Below, piece after piece: positions 35,421 through 43,511 of a DNA stretch of 64,000 nucleotides. The notes under the pieces are model-generated. The model did not search any database and was not told where the DNA came from. It was given only the letters and a program-made list of their open reading frames with translations. The DNA is from CAWCAL01 sp963695075 (GTDB lineage Bacteria; Actinomycetota; Acidimicrobiia; Acidimicrobiales; CAWCAL01), in the NCBI GenBank assembly GCA_963695075.1, contig CAVOFR010000007.1, forward strand, positions 372,001 to 436,000, written 5' to 3'. How positions within the stretch are numbered: position 1 is the stretch's first letter; the number at the start of each line of letters is the position of its first letter. A program made the position numbers and the translations under genes.

Positions 35421-37058
35421 ATGCCCAAGATCCTGAAGTTCGACGAAGAGGCTCGCCGCAGCCTCGAGGCCGGTGTCAACCGGCTGGCCGACGCCGTCAA
35501 GGTCACGCTCGGTCCAAAGGGCCGCAACGTGGTCCTCGACAAGAAGTTCGGTGCCCCGACCATCACCAACGACGGTGTTTCGATCGCTCGTGAGATCGAG
35601 CTCGAAGACCCCTACGAGAACATGGGTGCCCAGCTGGTGAAGGAGGTGGCCACCAAGACCAACGACATCGCTGGTGACGGGACCACCACTGCGACCGTGC
35701 TGGCCCAGGCGCTCATCCGAGTCGGTCTCCGCAACGTGGCTGCCGGCGCCAACCCCATGGGGCTCAAGCGTGGCATCGAGCAGGCCGTGCAGGTTGCGGT
35801 CGATGCTCTGGCCGATCAGGCCAAGGAGATCGACGAGAAGGCCGAGATCGCTCAGGTGGCGGCCATCTCCGCTGCCGATCCGGCGATCGGCGAGGTCATC
35901 GCCGACGCCATCGACAAGGTAGGCAAGGACGGTGTCGTCACCGTCGAGGAATCCAACACGTTCGGCATGGATCTCGACTTCGTCGAGGGTATGCAGTTCG
36001 ACAAGGGCTTCCTCTCGCCGTACTTCGTGACCGATCCCGAGCGGCAGGAAGCCGTTCTCGAGGATCCGTACGTACTATTCAGCCAGGGCAAGGTCAGCTC
36101 GGTGCAGGACATGCTTCCCCTGCTCGAGAAGGTCATGCAGGCCGGCAAGCCGCTTCTGGTCGTGGCCGAGGACGTCGAGGGCGAGGCTCTGGCCACCCTC
36201 GTGGTCAACAAGATCCGTGGCACGTTCAACTCGGTGTCGGTGAAGGCTCCCGGGTTCGGTGAGCGCCGCAAGGCGATGCTCCAGGACATGGCGATTCTCA
36301 CCGGTGGCCAGGTCATCAGCGAGGACGTCGGTCTCAAGCTCGAGAACGCCACCCTCGATCTGCTGGGTACAGCCCGCAAGATCGTCGTCACCAAGGACGA
36401 CACGACCATCGTGGAAGGCGCCGGCGAGAAGTCCGACGTCGAGGGCCGCATCAGCCAGATCAAGGCCGAGATCGACAACACCGATTCGGACTGGGACCGT
36501 GAGAAGCTCCAGGAGCGTCTCGCCAAGTTGTCCGGCGGCGTTGCCGTGGTCAAGGTCGGCGCGGCCACCGAGGTCGAGCTGAAGGAGAAGAAGCACCGCA
36601 TCGAAGATGCGCTCAGCGCCACCCGCGCGGCCATCGAAGAGGGCATCGTCGCCGGTGGTGGTACGGCACTTCTCCGGACCCGGGCCAGCGTCCAGAAGCT
36701 CGTCGACTCGCTCGACGGCGATGAGCAGACCGGCGCCGGTAGCGTCTACACGGCCCTCGAGGCCCCGGCTCGGCTGATCGCCGACAACGCGGGTCTCGAA
36801 GGCGCCGTGACGGTGCGTCAGGTCGAGAGCGAGACCGGCAACACCGGTCTCAACGCTGCGACCGGCGAGATGGAGGACCTGCTCAAGGCCGGAGTCATCG
36901 ACCCGGCCAAGGTCACCCGGGCCGCGTTGCAGAACGCGGCATCCATCGCCGGCCTGCTTCTGACCACCGAGGTCCTGATCGCCGACAAGGTCGAGGAAGC
37001 CGGGGGCGGCATGCCCGCCATGCCCGGCGGCGGCATGGACGGCATGGGGATGATGTAG
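35421..37058 (+). CDS. groEL: Chaperonin GroEL
   Basis: A 545-residue GroEL of normal length. VKVTLGPKGRNVVLDKKFG and NDIAGDGTTTATVLAQALI form the ATP site, with Asp in DGTTT. EEGIVAGGGTALLR is in the intermediate/equatorial region, and the tail is the Gly-Met-rich GGGMPAMPGGGMDGMGMM. Because it lies in an operon with groES and CIRCE, it is probably the main, heat-inducible copy. A terminator hairpin follows. Confidence 0.97.
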   Translation: MPKILKFDEEARRSLEAGVNRLADAVKVTLGPKGRNVVLDKKFGAPTITNDGVSIAREIELEDPYENMGAQLVKEVATKTNDIAGDGTTTATVLAQALIRVGLRNVAAGANPMGLKRGIEQAVQVAVDALADQAKEIDEKAEIAQVAAISAADPAIGEVIADAIDKVGKDGVVTVEESNTFGMDLDFVEGMQFDKGFLSPYFVTDPERQEAVLEDPYVLFSQGKVSSVQDMLPLLEKVMQAGKPLLVVAEDVEGEALATLVVNKIRGTFNSVSVKAPGFGERRKAMLQDMAILTGGQVISEDVGLKLENATLDLLGTARKIVVTKDDTTIVEGAGEKSDVEGRISQIKAEIDNTDSDWDREKLQERLAKLSGGVAVVKVGAATEVELKEKKHRIEDALSATRAAIEEGIVAGGGTALLRTRASVQKLVDSLDGDEQTGAGSVYTALEAPARLIADNAGLEGAVTVRQVESETGNTGLNAATGEMEDLLKAGVIDPAKVTRAALQNAASIAGLLLTTEVLIADKVEEAGGGMPAMPGGGMDGMGMM

Positions 37059-37080
37059 GCAGACCTCAGCCTGATTGTTC

Positions 37081-37118
37081 GCGGAAAGGGATCGGCCTCC
37101 GAGCCGGTCCCTTCCCGC
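37081..37118 (+). terminator. Terminator hairpin after groEL
   Basis: Arms GCGGAAAGGGATCGGC (37081-37096) and GCCGGTCCCTTCCCGC (37103-37118) pair over 16 bp, two of them G-U wobbles, with a 6-base loop. It starts 22 bases after the groEL stop. Confidence 0.75.
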
Positions 37119-37139
37119 GTCTGGGACGAGCGGGACTTC

Positions 37140-37192
37140 CCGAACTTTGGGCACTGAACCCACGCATGTGCGGGTGAGTGCCCAAAGTTCGG
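37140..37192. repeat. Long perfect inverted repeat with conserved core (element A)
   Basis: Arms CCGAACTTTGGGCACT (37140-37155) and AGTGCCCAAAGTTCGG (37177-37192) are perfectly complementary over 16 bp. Between them ACCCACGCATGTGCGGGT folds on itself. The core CCCAC...TGTG..GGGTGAG resembles the hairpin at 53468-53508, though the outer arms are unrelated. It lies just after the groEL terminator. It could be a second terminator or a member of a dispersed REP-like family. Confidence 0.72.
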
Positions 37193-37227
37193 CTCGGGTG
37201 GAGCGTGAGGGCTCAAGTGCGCCCCGG

Positions 37228-37233
37228 TAGGCT
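37228..37233 (+). promoter_or_regulatory. Candidate -10 box, leaderless start of the 37240 gene
   Basis: TAGGCT ends six bases before ATG 37240. A weak -35, GTGAGG (37205-37210), is 17 bases upstream. Confidence 0.33.
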
Positions 37234-37239
37234 CGCCGG

Positions 37240-37410
37240 ATGGATCGACCGCCGCCCGACCCCGCGAAGCTGCTCGCCATCTGGCAGCATTGGGAGGCCG
37301 GTGACGCCCTTCCGGGCAAGACCCTCGCCGAGTTGAAGACCGGCGGAATGCCCGAGCTCCTCGAGTCCCTGGCGGCCGTGTCGGCCGACGCCGACGCCAC
37401 CGCCGAGTGA
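37240..37410 (+). CDS. Small conserved-type protein, 56 aa, upstream of NUDIX hydrolase
   Basis: A 56-residue acidic helical protein, MDRPPPDPAKLLAIWQHWEA onward, ending AVSADADATAE. Function unknown. It is supported by a start next to a -10 box, by good codon use, and by its TGA overlapping the NUDIX gene's GTG (GTGA), the coupling seen throughout this window. Confidence 0.7.
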   Translation: MDRPPPDPAKLLAIWQHWEAGDALPGKTLAELKTGGMPELLESLAAVSADADATAE

Positions 37411-38153
37411 GCCCGCGCCGTGGCGGACCTCAGCGCATCCCCCGACCCGCGGGGCACCTGTCCGGCGGCCCGGCCCCGTGGGGTCGGCTGAGCCCCACCG
37501 AACGGGTCGTCACGCTCGATCTTGTACGGAAACGGCTGGCTTCGTCAGGTGATCCGAAACCGGCCGCAATCGAGTTTGACGGCGCCAGGTTCAACGCGGT
37601 GCTCGCTCCGCTGTATGCCACCGACGATGGTGAGGTGCACGTGGTGCTCACCCGGCGGGCATGGCACATGCGCAGCCACACCGGTGAGGTCAGCTTCCCC
37701 GGCGGCGGCTACGAAGAGGGTGACGATCACCTGGCGTCGACCGCGTTGCGGGAAGCCGAGGAGGAGATCGGTCTGGTCCCGGCCGAGGTCGAGATCATCG
37801 GCGAGCTGGATCATCTGACCACCTTCGTGAGTCGCAACGCGATCGTCCCCTACGTCGGCGTCGTCGCCGGCCTCCCCGACCTGGAGGCGGATCGGTCCGA
37901 GGTCGACGAGATCCTCCACGTGCCGCTGTCGGAACTGCTCAGAGACGAGGTGTTCCGCGAGGAGCTGTGGGGCCGGGACGAGCGCTGGGTGCGAATGTTC
38001 TTCTTCGAGCTGTTCGGTGACACGGTGTGGGGAGCGACCGCCGCCATGCTCCGCCAGCTCCTGACGATCGCGGTCGGGCTGGGTCGCGAGCGAGCGCGGT
38101 GGGATCCGATCAGCGAGCTCGGTGGGGAGTCACCCGAACCCTGGTGGGAGTAG
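37407..38153 (+). CDS. NUDIX hydrolase, CoA pyrophosphatase-like
   Basis: A 248-residue protein with the NUDIX box GGGYEEGDDHLASTALREAEEEIG (from about residue 97 in two pieces: GGGYEEGDDHLA and REAEEEIGL). The preceding HTGEVSFPGG is typical of the CoA-diphosphatase subgroup (NudL type), which splits CoA to phosphopantetheine and 3',5'-ADP. The first 30 residues are Pro/Gly/Arg-rich and probably disordered. GTG 37407 overlaps the small upstream gene. Confidence 0.85.
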   Translation: MSPRRGGPQRIPRPAGHLSGGPAPWGRLSPTERVVTLDLVRKRLASSGDPKPAAIEFDGARFNAVLAPLYATDDGEVHVVLTRRAWHMRSHTGEVSFPGGGYEEGDDHLASTALREAEEEIGLVPAEVEIIGELDHLTTFVSRNAIVPYVGVVAGLPDLEADRSEVDEILHVPLSELLRDEVFREELWGRDERWVRMFFFELFGDTVWGATAAMLRQLLTIAVGLGRERARWDPISELGGESPEPWWE

Positions 38154-38166
38154 CGTCGCCGACACC

Positions 38167-39594
38167 ATGACTACTCCATCGGCCGCCGAACTCCCGGCTC
38201 ATCTCGATCCCGAGGCCTTCCGGGAGCTCGGGTACAGGACGATCGACTGGATCGCGAACTACATGGCGACCGTTGCCGACCATCCGGTGCTCGCCGCGGT
38301 GGAACCCGGAGCGGTTCTCGGGCAGCTCCCGCCCGAGCCCCCCGAGGAGCACGAGCCCTTCGATGCGGTCCTGGCCGATCTCGATCGGGTGGTACTTCCC
38401 GGGCTCACCCACTGGCAGTCCCCCGACTTCTTCGCCTACTTCCCGGCCAACGCCAGCGGTCCGTCCGTGCTGGCGGACCTGATCTCCGCCGCCCTCGGCG
38501 TGCAGGGCATGTTGTGGTCGACCAGTCCCGCCTGCACCGAGGTCGAGCAGGTGATGTTGGACTGGCTCGTGTCGGCCTGCGGACTCCCGAACCACTTCCG
38601 ATCCGACGCGAGCGGAGGCGGTGTAATCCAGGATTCGGCTTCGAGCGGTGCCCTGTGCGCGCTCGTCGCGGCGCGGGAGCGGGCCGGTGGCAACGAGTCG
38701 CTCGACCGGCTCACGGCCTACGTCTCGTCGGAGACGCACTCGTCGCTGGAGAAGGGGGCCAGGGTGGCCGGACTGCGGCGGGAGCAGCTCCGCACGGTGC
38801 CGACCGACGGGCGGCAACGGATGGACCCGGTCGCGCTGGCCGGCTTGGTCGCCGACGACCGACGAGCAGGAAGGGTGCCCTTCTTCGTCTGCGCCACCGC
38901 CGGATCGACCTCGACGACGGCATTCGATCCCACCGAGGCGATCTGTGATGTGGCCGAGTCGCACGGCATGTGGGTGCATCTCGACGCGGCGTTCGCCGGA
39001 TCGGCCGCCGTGTGTCCCGAGCACCGGTGGGTCATCGACGGGGTCGACAGGGTCGACAGCTACACCTTCAACCCGCACAAGTGGCTGCTCACGAACTTCG
39101 ATTGCTCCGCCTTCTGGGTCCGAGATCGCACCAGCTTGATCGCTGCGCTGTCCATCCTGCCCGAGTACCTCCGCAACGAGGCCTCGGCTTCCGGGACCGT
39201 CGTCGACTACAGGGACTGGCAGGTGCCGCTCGGTCGTCGGTTCCGGGCGCTCAAGTTGTGGTTCGTCTTCCGTCATTACGGTGTGCAGGGGCTGCGGTCA
39301 CACATCCGTTCGCACATCGCGGCAGCCCGGTGGTTGGAGGATCGCGTCCGGGATCATCCGGCGCTGGAACTGCCGGTGGCTCGCACACTCTCGCTCGTGT
39401 GCCTGCGCCATCGGGATGGTGACGATGCCACGCGACGCATGGTGGACGATCTGAACGCCTCGGGGGCAGCGTTCGTCACGCACACCGTCGTCGACGACCG
39501 GTACATCCTGCGGGTCGCGATCGGAGGGACCCACACCACGATGAGCAACGTCGAGGCCTTGTGGGAGCGACTCGCCACGATGGCCGATGGTTGA
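38167..39594 (+). CDS. PLP-dependent decarboxylase, aromatic-L-amino-acid type
   Basis: A 475-residue group II decarboxylase. PLP is held by Lys305 in FNPHKWLLTNFDCSAFW. His191 (SSETHSSLEKG) would stack on the ring and Asp273 (HLDAAFAGSA) would pair with its nitrogen. HWQSPDFFAYFPAN and MLWSTSPACTEVE resemble DOPA/tryptophan decarboxylases. Substrate is not assignable. A TAGCGT (38151-38156) ends ten bases before the ATG and may be its -10. Its end overlaps the GT2 gene. Confidence 0.88.
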   Translation: MTTPSAAELPAHLDPEAFRELGYRTIDWIANYMATVADHPVLAAVEPGAVLGQLPPEPPEEHEPFDAVLADLDRVVLPGLTHWQSPDFFAYFPANASGPSVLADLISAALGVQGMLWSTSPACTEVEQVMLDWLVSACGLPNHFRSDASGGGVIQDSASSGALCALVAARERAGGNESLDRLTAYVSSETHSSLEKGARVAGLRREQLRTVPTDGRQRMDPVALAGLVADDRRAGRVPFFVCATAGSTSTTAFDPTEAICDVAESHGMWVHLDAAFAGSAAVCPEHRWVIDGVDRVDSYTFNPHKWLLTNFDCSAFWVRDRTSLIAALSILPEYLRNEASASGTVVDYRDWQVPLGRRFRALKLWFVFRHYGVQGLRSHIRSHIAAARWLEDRVRDHPALELPVARTLSLVCLRHRDGDDATRRMVDDLNASGAAFVTHTVVDDRYILRVAIGGTHTTMSNVEALWERLATMADG

Positions 39595-40897
39595 CGCCGG
39601 GACGGCCCACCCGTTGGTGGGAGTCGTCGTGGTCAACTACCGGGCCATGGACCTGACGCTGCGATGCGTCGACAGCCTCGTGAACTGCCTCTGGCCGTCC
39701 GACAGGTTGCGGGTGATGGTGGTCGACAACGGTGACGACGGCGATCTCGCCTCGGCCGTGACCGAACGGTTCCCCCCCGTCCGGTACCGGTTCAGCGGTG
39801 GCAACGTGGGCTTCGCCGAAGCCTGCAACATCGGCATGCGCGAGCTCGCTGCGGTGGACCATCTGGCGCTGGTCAACAACGACGCGACCGTGCATCCGGC
39901 GTGGCTCGAACCGTTGGTCCGCGCGCTCGACGACGACCCGCATCTCGGAGCGGCCGTTCCGAAGATCCTGTTCGCACCGCAGTTCGTCGCCGTCGAGGCC
40001 GAAGAGGGCGGGCGGGTGACGGCTCTGACCGTCGACGGCCGGGACGTCCTGGCGCGGGTGCAGCCGGGCCCCGGAGCGGTCCGAAGACCTGATCCGGGTG
40101 AGCTTGGACGCCACGTCCTCGACGTGGAGATCGGAGCCCAGCTGTTATTGCCGGTGGTGGACGGCGATGCCGCCTCGTGGTCTGTCGCCCTCACGACCGT
40201 GACCACCGGTGCCCCCACTCCCCGTTGCACCACCATCCGGTGTGAGGGGCCCTCGCTCGCCGTCATCAACAACTTCGGAACAGTCCTGCACCCCGACGGT
40301 TCGGGGGCGGACCGGTGTTTCCGTCGGATCGACGACGGCAGCTGCGACGAGGTGACCGACGTCTTCTCGTTCTCGGGTGGTGGAGTGCTGTTCCGCCGGG
40401 CCTTCCTGGACGACGTCGGCCTGTTCGACCCTCGCTTCTTCACCTACTACGAGGATCTCGACCTCGGCTGGCGCGGTGCACGCCGAGGCTGGCGGTATCG
40501 GACGGTACCCGAGTCGACCCTGCGGCACATCCACACCGCCACGACGGTCGAGGGCTCGGCGTCGTTCGTGTTCCACAACGAACGGAATCGGCTGCTCACG
40601 ATGGCCCGTAACGGTTCGGCCGGGCCGATGGCGCGCACAGCGGTCGGCCACGTGCGGGCAACGCTCGGCCTCGTCCGACACGAGCTCCTGGGGGGCCGGG
40701 CGGAGGCCGGCACGGCTGCCCGGCAGAGGCTGAAGGTGCGCTGCCTCGCATTCCTGTCGTTCCTGGCTCTGCTGCCGGGGACCCTCGCCACGCGTGTGCC
40801 CCGGGCCGGCCGTCGGATCGGTGCCTCACCGATCGGGCAGCGATCGCAGCCGTTTCGTGGGTCGGTCATGGCCATGGACGGACGTTCGGCGTCATGA
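39587..40897 (+). CDS. Glycosyltransferase family 2 (rhamnosyltransferase-like)
   Basis: A 436-residue GT-A enzyme. The nucleotide-sugar part is VGVVVVNYRAMDLTLRCVDS, VMVVDNGD, GGNVGFAEACNIG and ALVNNDA. A 100-residue insertion (about 140-260) separates this from SGGGVLFRRAFLDDVGLFD and FFTYYEDLDLGWRG, whose ED is the probable catalytic base. A hydrophobic stretch near residue 385 may bind the membrane. It begins an overlapping run of sugar-transfer genes and probably adds a deoxyhexose to a surface glycan. Confidence 0.85.
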   Translation: MVDAGTAHPLVGVVVVNYRAMDLTLRCVDSLVNCLWPSDRLRVMVVDNGDDGDLASAVTERFPPVRYRFSGGNVGFAEACNIGMRELAAVDHLALVNNDATVHPAWLEPLVRALDDDPHLGAAVPKILFAPQFVAVEAEEGGRVTALTVDGRDVLARVQPGPGAVRRPDPGELGRHVLDVEIGAQLLLPVVDGDAASWSVALTTVTTGAPTPRCTTIRCEGPSLAVINNFGTVLHPDGSGADRCFRRIDDGSCDEVTDVFSFSGGGVLFRRAFLDDVGLFDPRFFTYYEDLDLGWRGARRGWRYRTVPESTLRHIHTATTVEGSASFVFHNERNRLLTMARNGSAGPMARTAVGHVRATLGLVRHELLGGRAEAGTAARQRLKVRCLAFLSFLALLPGTLATRVPRAGRRIGASPIGQRSQPFRGSVMAMDGRSAS

Positions 40898-41115
40898 GTG
40901 ACCGGGAGCGACACGACCGGCGACTGGCGACCTGGCTGCGCACCGGCCACGGACGAGGCCCACGGCTCGTTCGGGCCGCCCGCCGCCGGCAGCGTCGGGC
41001 GATGGCCCGTCGGAGGAGCGGGTCGGTGGCGGCCCACATGGATGCCATCGTACGCGAGGCCATCGAGGCCACCAGGGGGTCGGGTCGCCCGCTGCCACCG
41101 GATGGCCGGTCATGA
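40894..41115 (+). CDS. Small basic protein of unknown function
   Basis: A 73-residue, Arg-rich protein (about a third Arg), MSDRERHDRRLATWLRTGHG onward, with no recognisable domain. Its ATG overlaps the GT2 stop and its TGA overlaps the next ATG, so it is fully embedded in the glycosyltransferase operon. The coupling supports that it is translated; high GC makes chance open frames common, so some doubt remains. Confidence 0.58.
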   Translation: MSDRERHDRRLATWLRTGHGRGPRLVRAARRRQRRAMARRRSGSVAAHMDAIVREAIEATRGSGRPLPPDGRS

Positions 41116-43511
41116 GAGTGGCCGTCGTCGCACCCAGCCCGGTGCCGCTACGCTCCGGTGGCGCCGAACGGCTGTGGACGGGACTGGCCGGACATCTCGA
41201 TCGGCAGGGCCACTCGGTTGAGACGATCAAGCTCCCGGTCCGCGAGCACTCGCTCCCCGACCTCGTGGCCGCCTACCAACAGTTCGCCGACCTCGACCTG
41301 TCGCACGTCGATCTGGTGCTCACCGGCAAGTACCCGGCCTGGATGATCGACCATCCGAACCACGTCGTCTACATGCTGCATCCTCTCCGCGGCTTGTACG
41401 ACCGGTACCCCGAGGCCCACCTGATCGACGCCCGGATTCCGGACCATCCGGCGCTGACGCGGGTGCTCGAGATCGTCGAGGGGAGTGGTCGCGACCCGCA
41501 GCTAGACCTGATCGGTGCGGAGCTCGCCGCTGCTGCGGCTGACCTCGGCCCCGGTGCCGACGCGTTCGCCATACCGGGTCCCCTGGCCCGTTCGGTCGTG
41601 CAGTTCCTCGATCGAGTCGCCCTCCATCCCCGCCGGATTCGTCGGTACTTCGCCATATCGCACCGCGTGGCCGAGCGCGCTGGCTACTTTCCCGAGGGTG
41701 TCGATGTCGGCGTGGTCTACCCACCACCCGGCCTCGATCCGGGCCCGTCGGACTGCCCGTCGACCGGTGACATCGAGCTCCTCTCGGTCGGTCGCCTCGA
41801 GCCCGTGAAGCGCCATGACCTGGTGATCGCCGCCATGACCCACGTGCGATCCGACCGGGTCCGGTTGTCGATCGTGGGTGAGGGTCCCGAGCGTCCTCGG
41901 CTCGAGGACCAGGCTGCCGGCGACGACCGGGTCACCGTCGAAGGACCGCTCGGCGACGATGCCCTGACCGACCGATACCGTCGGGCGAGCGCCGTGGTCG
42001 TCCTCCCCGAGGACGAGGATCTCGGCTACGTCGCACTCGAGGCCATGCTCGCGGCGCGGCCGGTACTGACCTGTGACGACTCGGGGGGTATCGCCGAGCT
42101 GGTCGGCGAGGACGAACGCGGCCTGCAGGTCGCTCCCACGCCCGAGGCGGTCGCCACGGCGATCGACCGGCTGGCTGACGACCGTGAACTCGCCGCACGT
42201 CTGGGTCGGGCCGGTCGGGATTTCGCCGCCGGAATCACCTGGGACATCGTGACGTCGGAGCTGCTCGCACCACCGTCCGGGGCTGCGAGCGGCCGGGCCG
42301 ACCGCCGGATCGCCATGTTGAGCACATACCCCGTTCTCGAAGGCCTTGGTGGTGGCTCCCGGCGGGCCAGCGCTCTGGCCGATGCCCTCGCCTCGACGGC
42401 TCGGGTCGACATCGTGTCGCTCGGATCCGATGCGACCAGCGTTGCCGAGGTCACCTCGGCCGAGCGACCCATCACCGAGGTCGTCGTCCCCCGATCGGCC
42501 CGTCACCGCGACGCCGAGACCGAGCTGCGTGGGCTCAGCGGAGTGGCATCGGTGACCGACATGGCGGCGGCCGTCCTGTGGCGCGCGTCTCCCCAGCTCG
42601 TGAGGGAGATCCGGGCCAGCTGTGCTGTCGCCGACGTGATCGTGCTCGCTCACCCGTACCTGGTCGAGGCGGCCCGAGAGCTCGCCCCCGGCGTACCGAT
42701 CGTCTACGACGCTCACAACTACGAGCTCGCTCTGAAGGACCAGATCCTCCCCGATGACGAGGCGGGGGACTGGTGGCGTTCCCAGGTCGAACGGGTCGAG
42801 ACGACCGCCGTGCGTGAGTCGGTGCTCGTCTCCACCCCGACGCAGGCGGACCGCGAGGCCTTCGCCGCCATCGCCGGGACCGACCGGGACATCGTGGTCG
42901 TACCGAACGGGGCGGATCTGTCCCGGCTCACCTTCACGACGGGTCCGGAACGAGTGCGGGCGACGGGCCGGCTCCTGGAGAGGCTCGGTCGGCCGGTCGG
43001 TGCGGCCGGCGTGGCGATCTTCGTCGGATCGGGGCACCCGCCGAACCTGGCCGCCGCGGATCGGATCATCCAGCTGGCCCCCCGGATGCCCAACGTGGAG
43101 TTCCTCGTCGTGGGCCGCTGTGGCGAGGTGCTGGATCCAACCACCATTCCCGAGAACGTCACGATCACCGGGACCGTCGATGACGACGAGCTCGCCGAGA
43201 TACTCGCCGGCGCCACGATCGCCCTGAATCCCGTCACCGAAGGCGGCGGATCGAATCTGAAGGTGATCGAGGCTCTGGCCTCCGGTCTCCCTGTGGTGAC
43301 GACACCGGTCGGTGCCCGCGGTGTGCCCGGTGATCTGGTGTCCATCGCCGGCCGGGGTGGCATGCGGGTGGTGATCGACCAGGTCCTGTCGAATCCCGAG
43401 GCAGCCGAGGCGCGGATGGAGCGGGCCCGACGGTGGGTCGGCGAATCGGTGGACTGGTCCGTTCTGACGGAGCCCTTCGTCGCTGCGGTGAAAGCGAGCG
43501 TGTGGCCATGA
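41112..43511 (+). CDS. Two-domain fusion of GT4-type glycosyltransferases
   Basis: A 799-residue protein with two GT-B units in a row. Unit 1 begins MRVAVVAPSPVPLRSGGAER and has LLSVGRLEPVKRHDLVIAAM and the EDEDLGYVALEAMLAARPVL donor site (about residue 300). Unit 2 begins near 395 with IAMLSTYPVLEGLGGGSRRA and has YDAHNYE, VPNGADLSRL, FVGSGHPPN and the donor site NPVTEGGGSNLKVIEALASG. Unit 2 resembles polysaccharide GT4 enzymes. Both units keep donor-site residues, so it may add two sugars. Substrates unknown. Confidence 0.84.
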   Translation: MRVAVVAPSPVPLRSGGAERLWTGLAGHLDRQGHSVETIKLPVREHSLPDLVAAYQQFADLDLSHVDLVLTGKYPAWMIDHPNHVVYMLHPLRGLYDRYPEAHLIDARIPDHPALTRVLEIVEGSGRDPQLDLIGAELAAAAADLGPGADAFAIPGPLARSVVQFLDRVALHPRRIRRYFAISHRVAERAGYFPEGVDVGVVYPPPGLDPGPSDCPSTGDIELLSVGRLEPVKRHDLVIAAMTHVRSDRVRLSIVGEGPERPRLEDQAAGDDRVTVEGPLGDDALTDRYRRASAVVVLPEDEDLGYVALEAMLAARPVLTCDDSGGIAELVGEDERGLQVAPTPEAVATAIDRLADDRELAARLGRAGRDFAAGITWDIVTSELLAPPSGAASGRADRRIAMLSTYPVLEGLGGGSRRASALADALASTARVDIVSLGSDATSVAEVTSAERPITEVVVPRSARHRDAETELRGLSGVASVTDMAAAVLWRASPQLVREIRASCAVADVIVLAHPYLVEAARELAPGVPIVYDAHNYELALKDQILPDDEAGDWWRSQVERVETTAVRESVLVSTPTQADREAFAAIAGTDRDIVVVPNGADLSRLTFTTGPERVRATGRLLERLGRPVGAAGVAIFVGSGHPPNLAAADRIIQLAPRMPNVEFLVVGRCGEVLDPTTIPENVTITGTVDDDELAEILAGATIALNPVTEGGGSNLKVIEALASGLPVVTTPVGARGVPGDLVSIAGRGGMRVVIDQVLSNPEAAEARMERARRWVGESVDWSVLTEPFVAAVKASVWP

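Noticed and set aside
38122..38166. Longer start for the decarboxylase at 38122
   Set aside because: It overlaps the NUDIX gene by 32 bases in another frame and adds residues unlike the family; ATG 38167 fits better.
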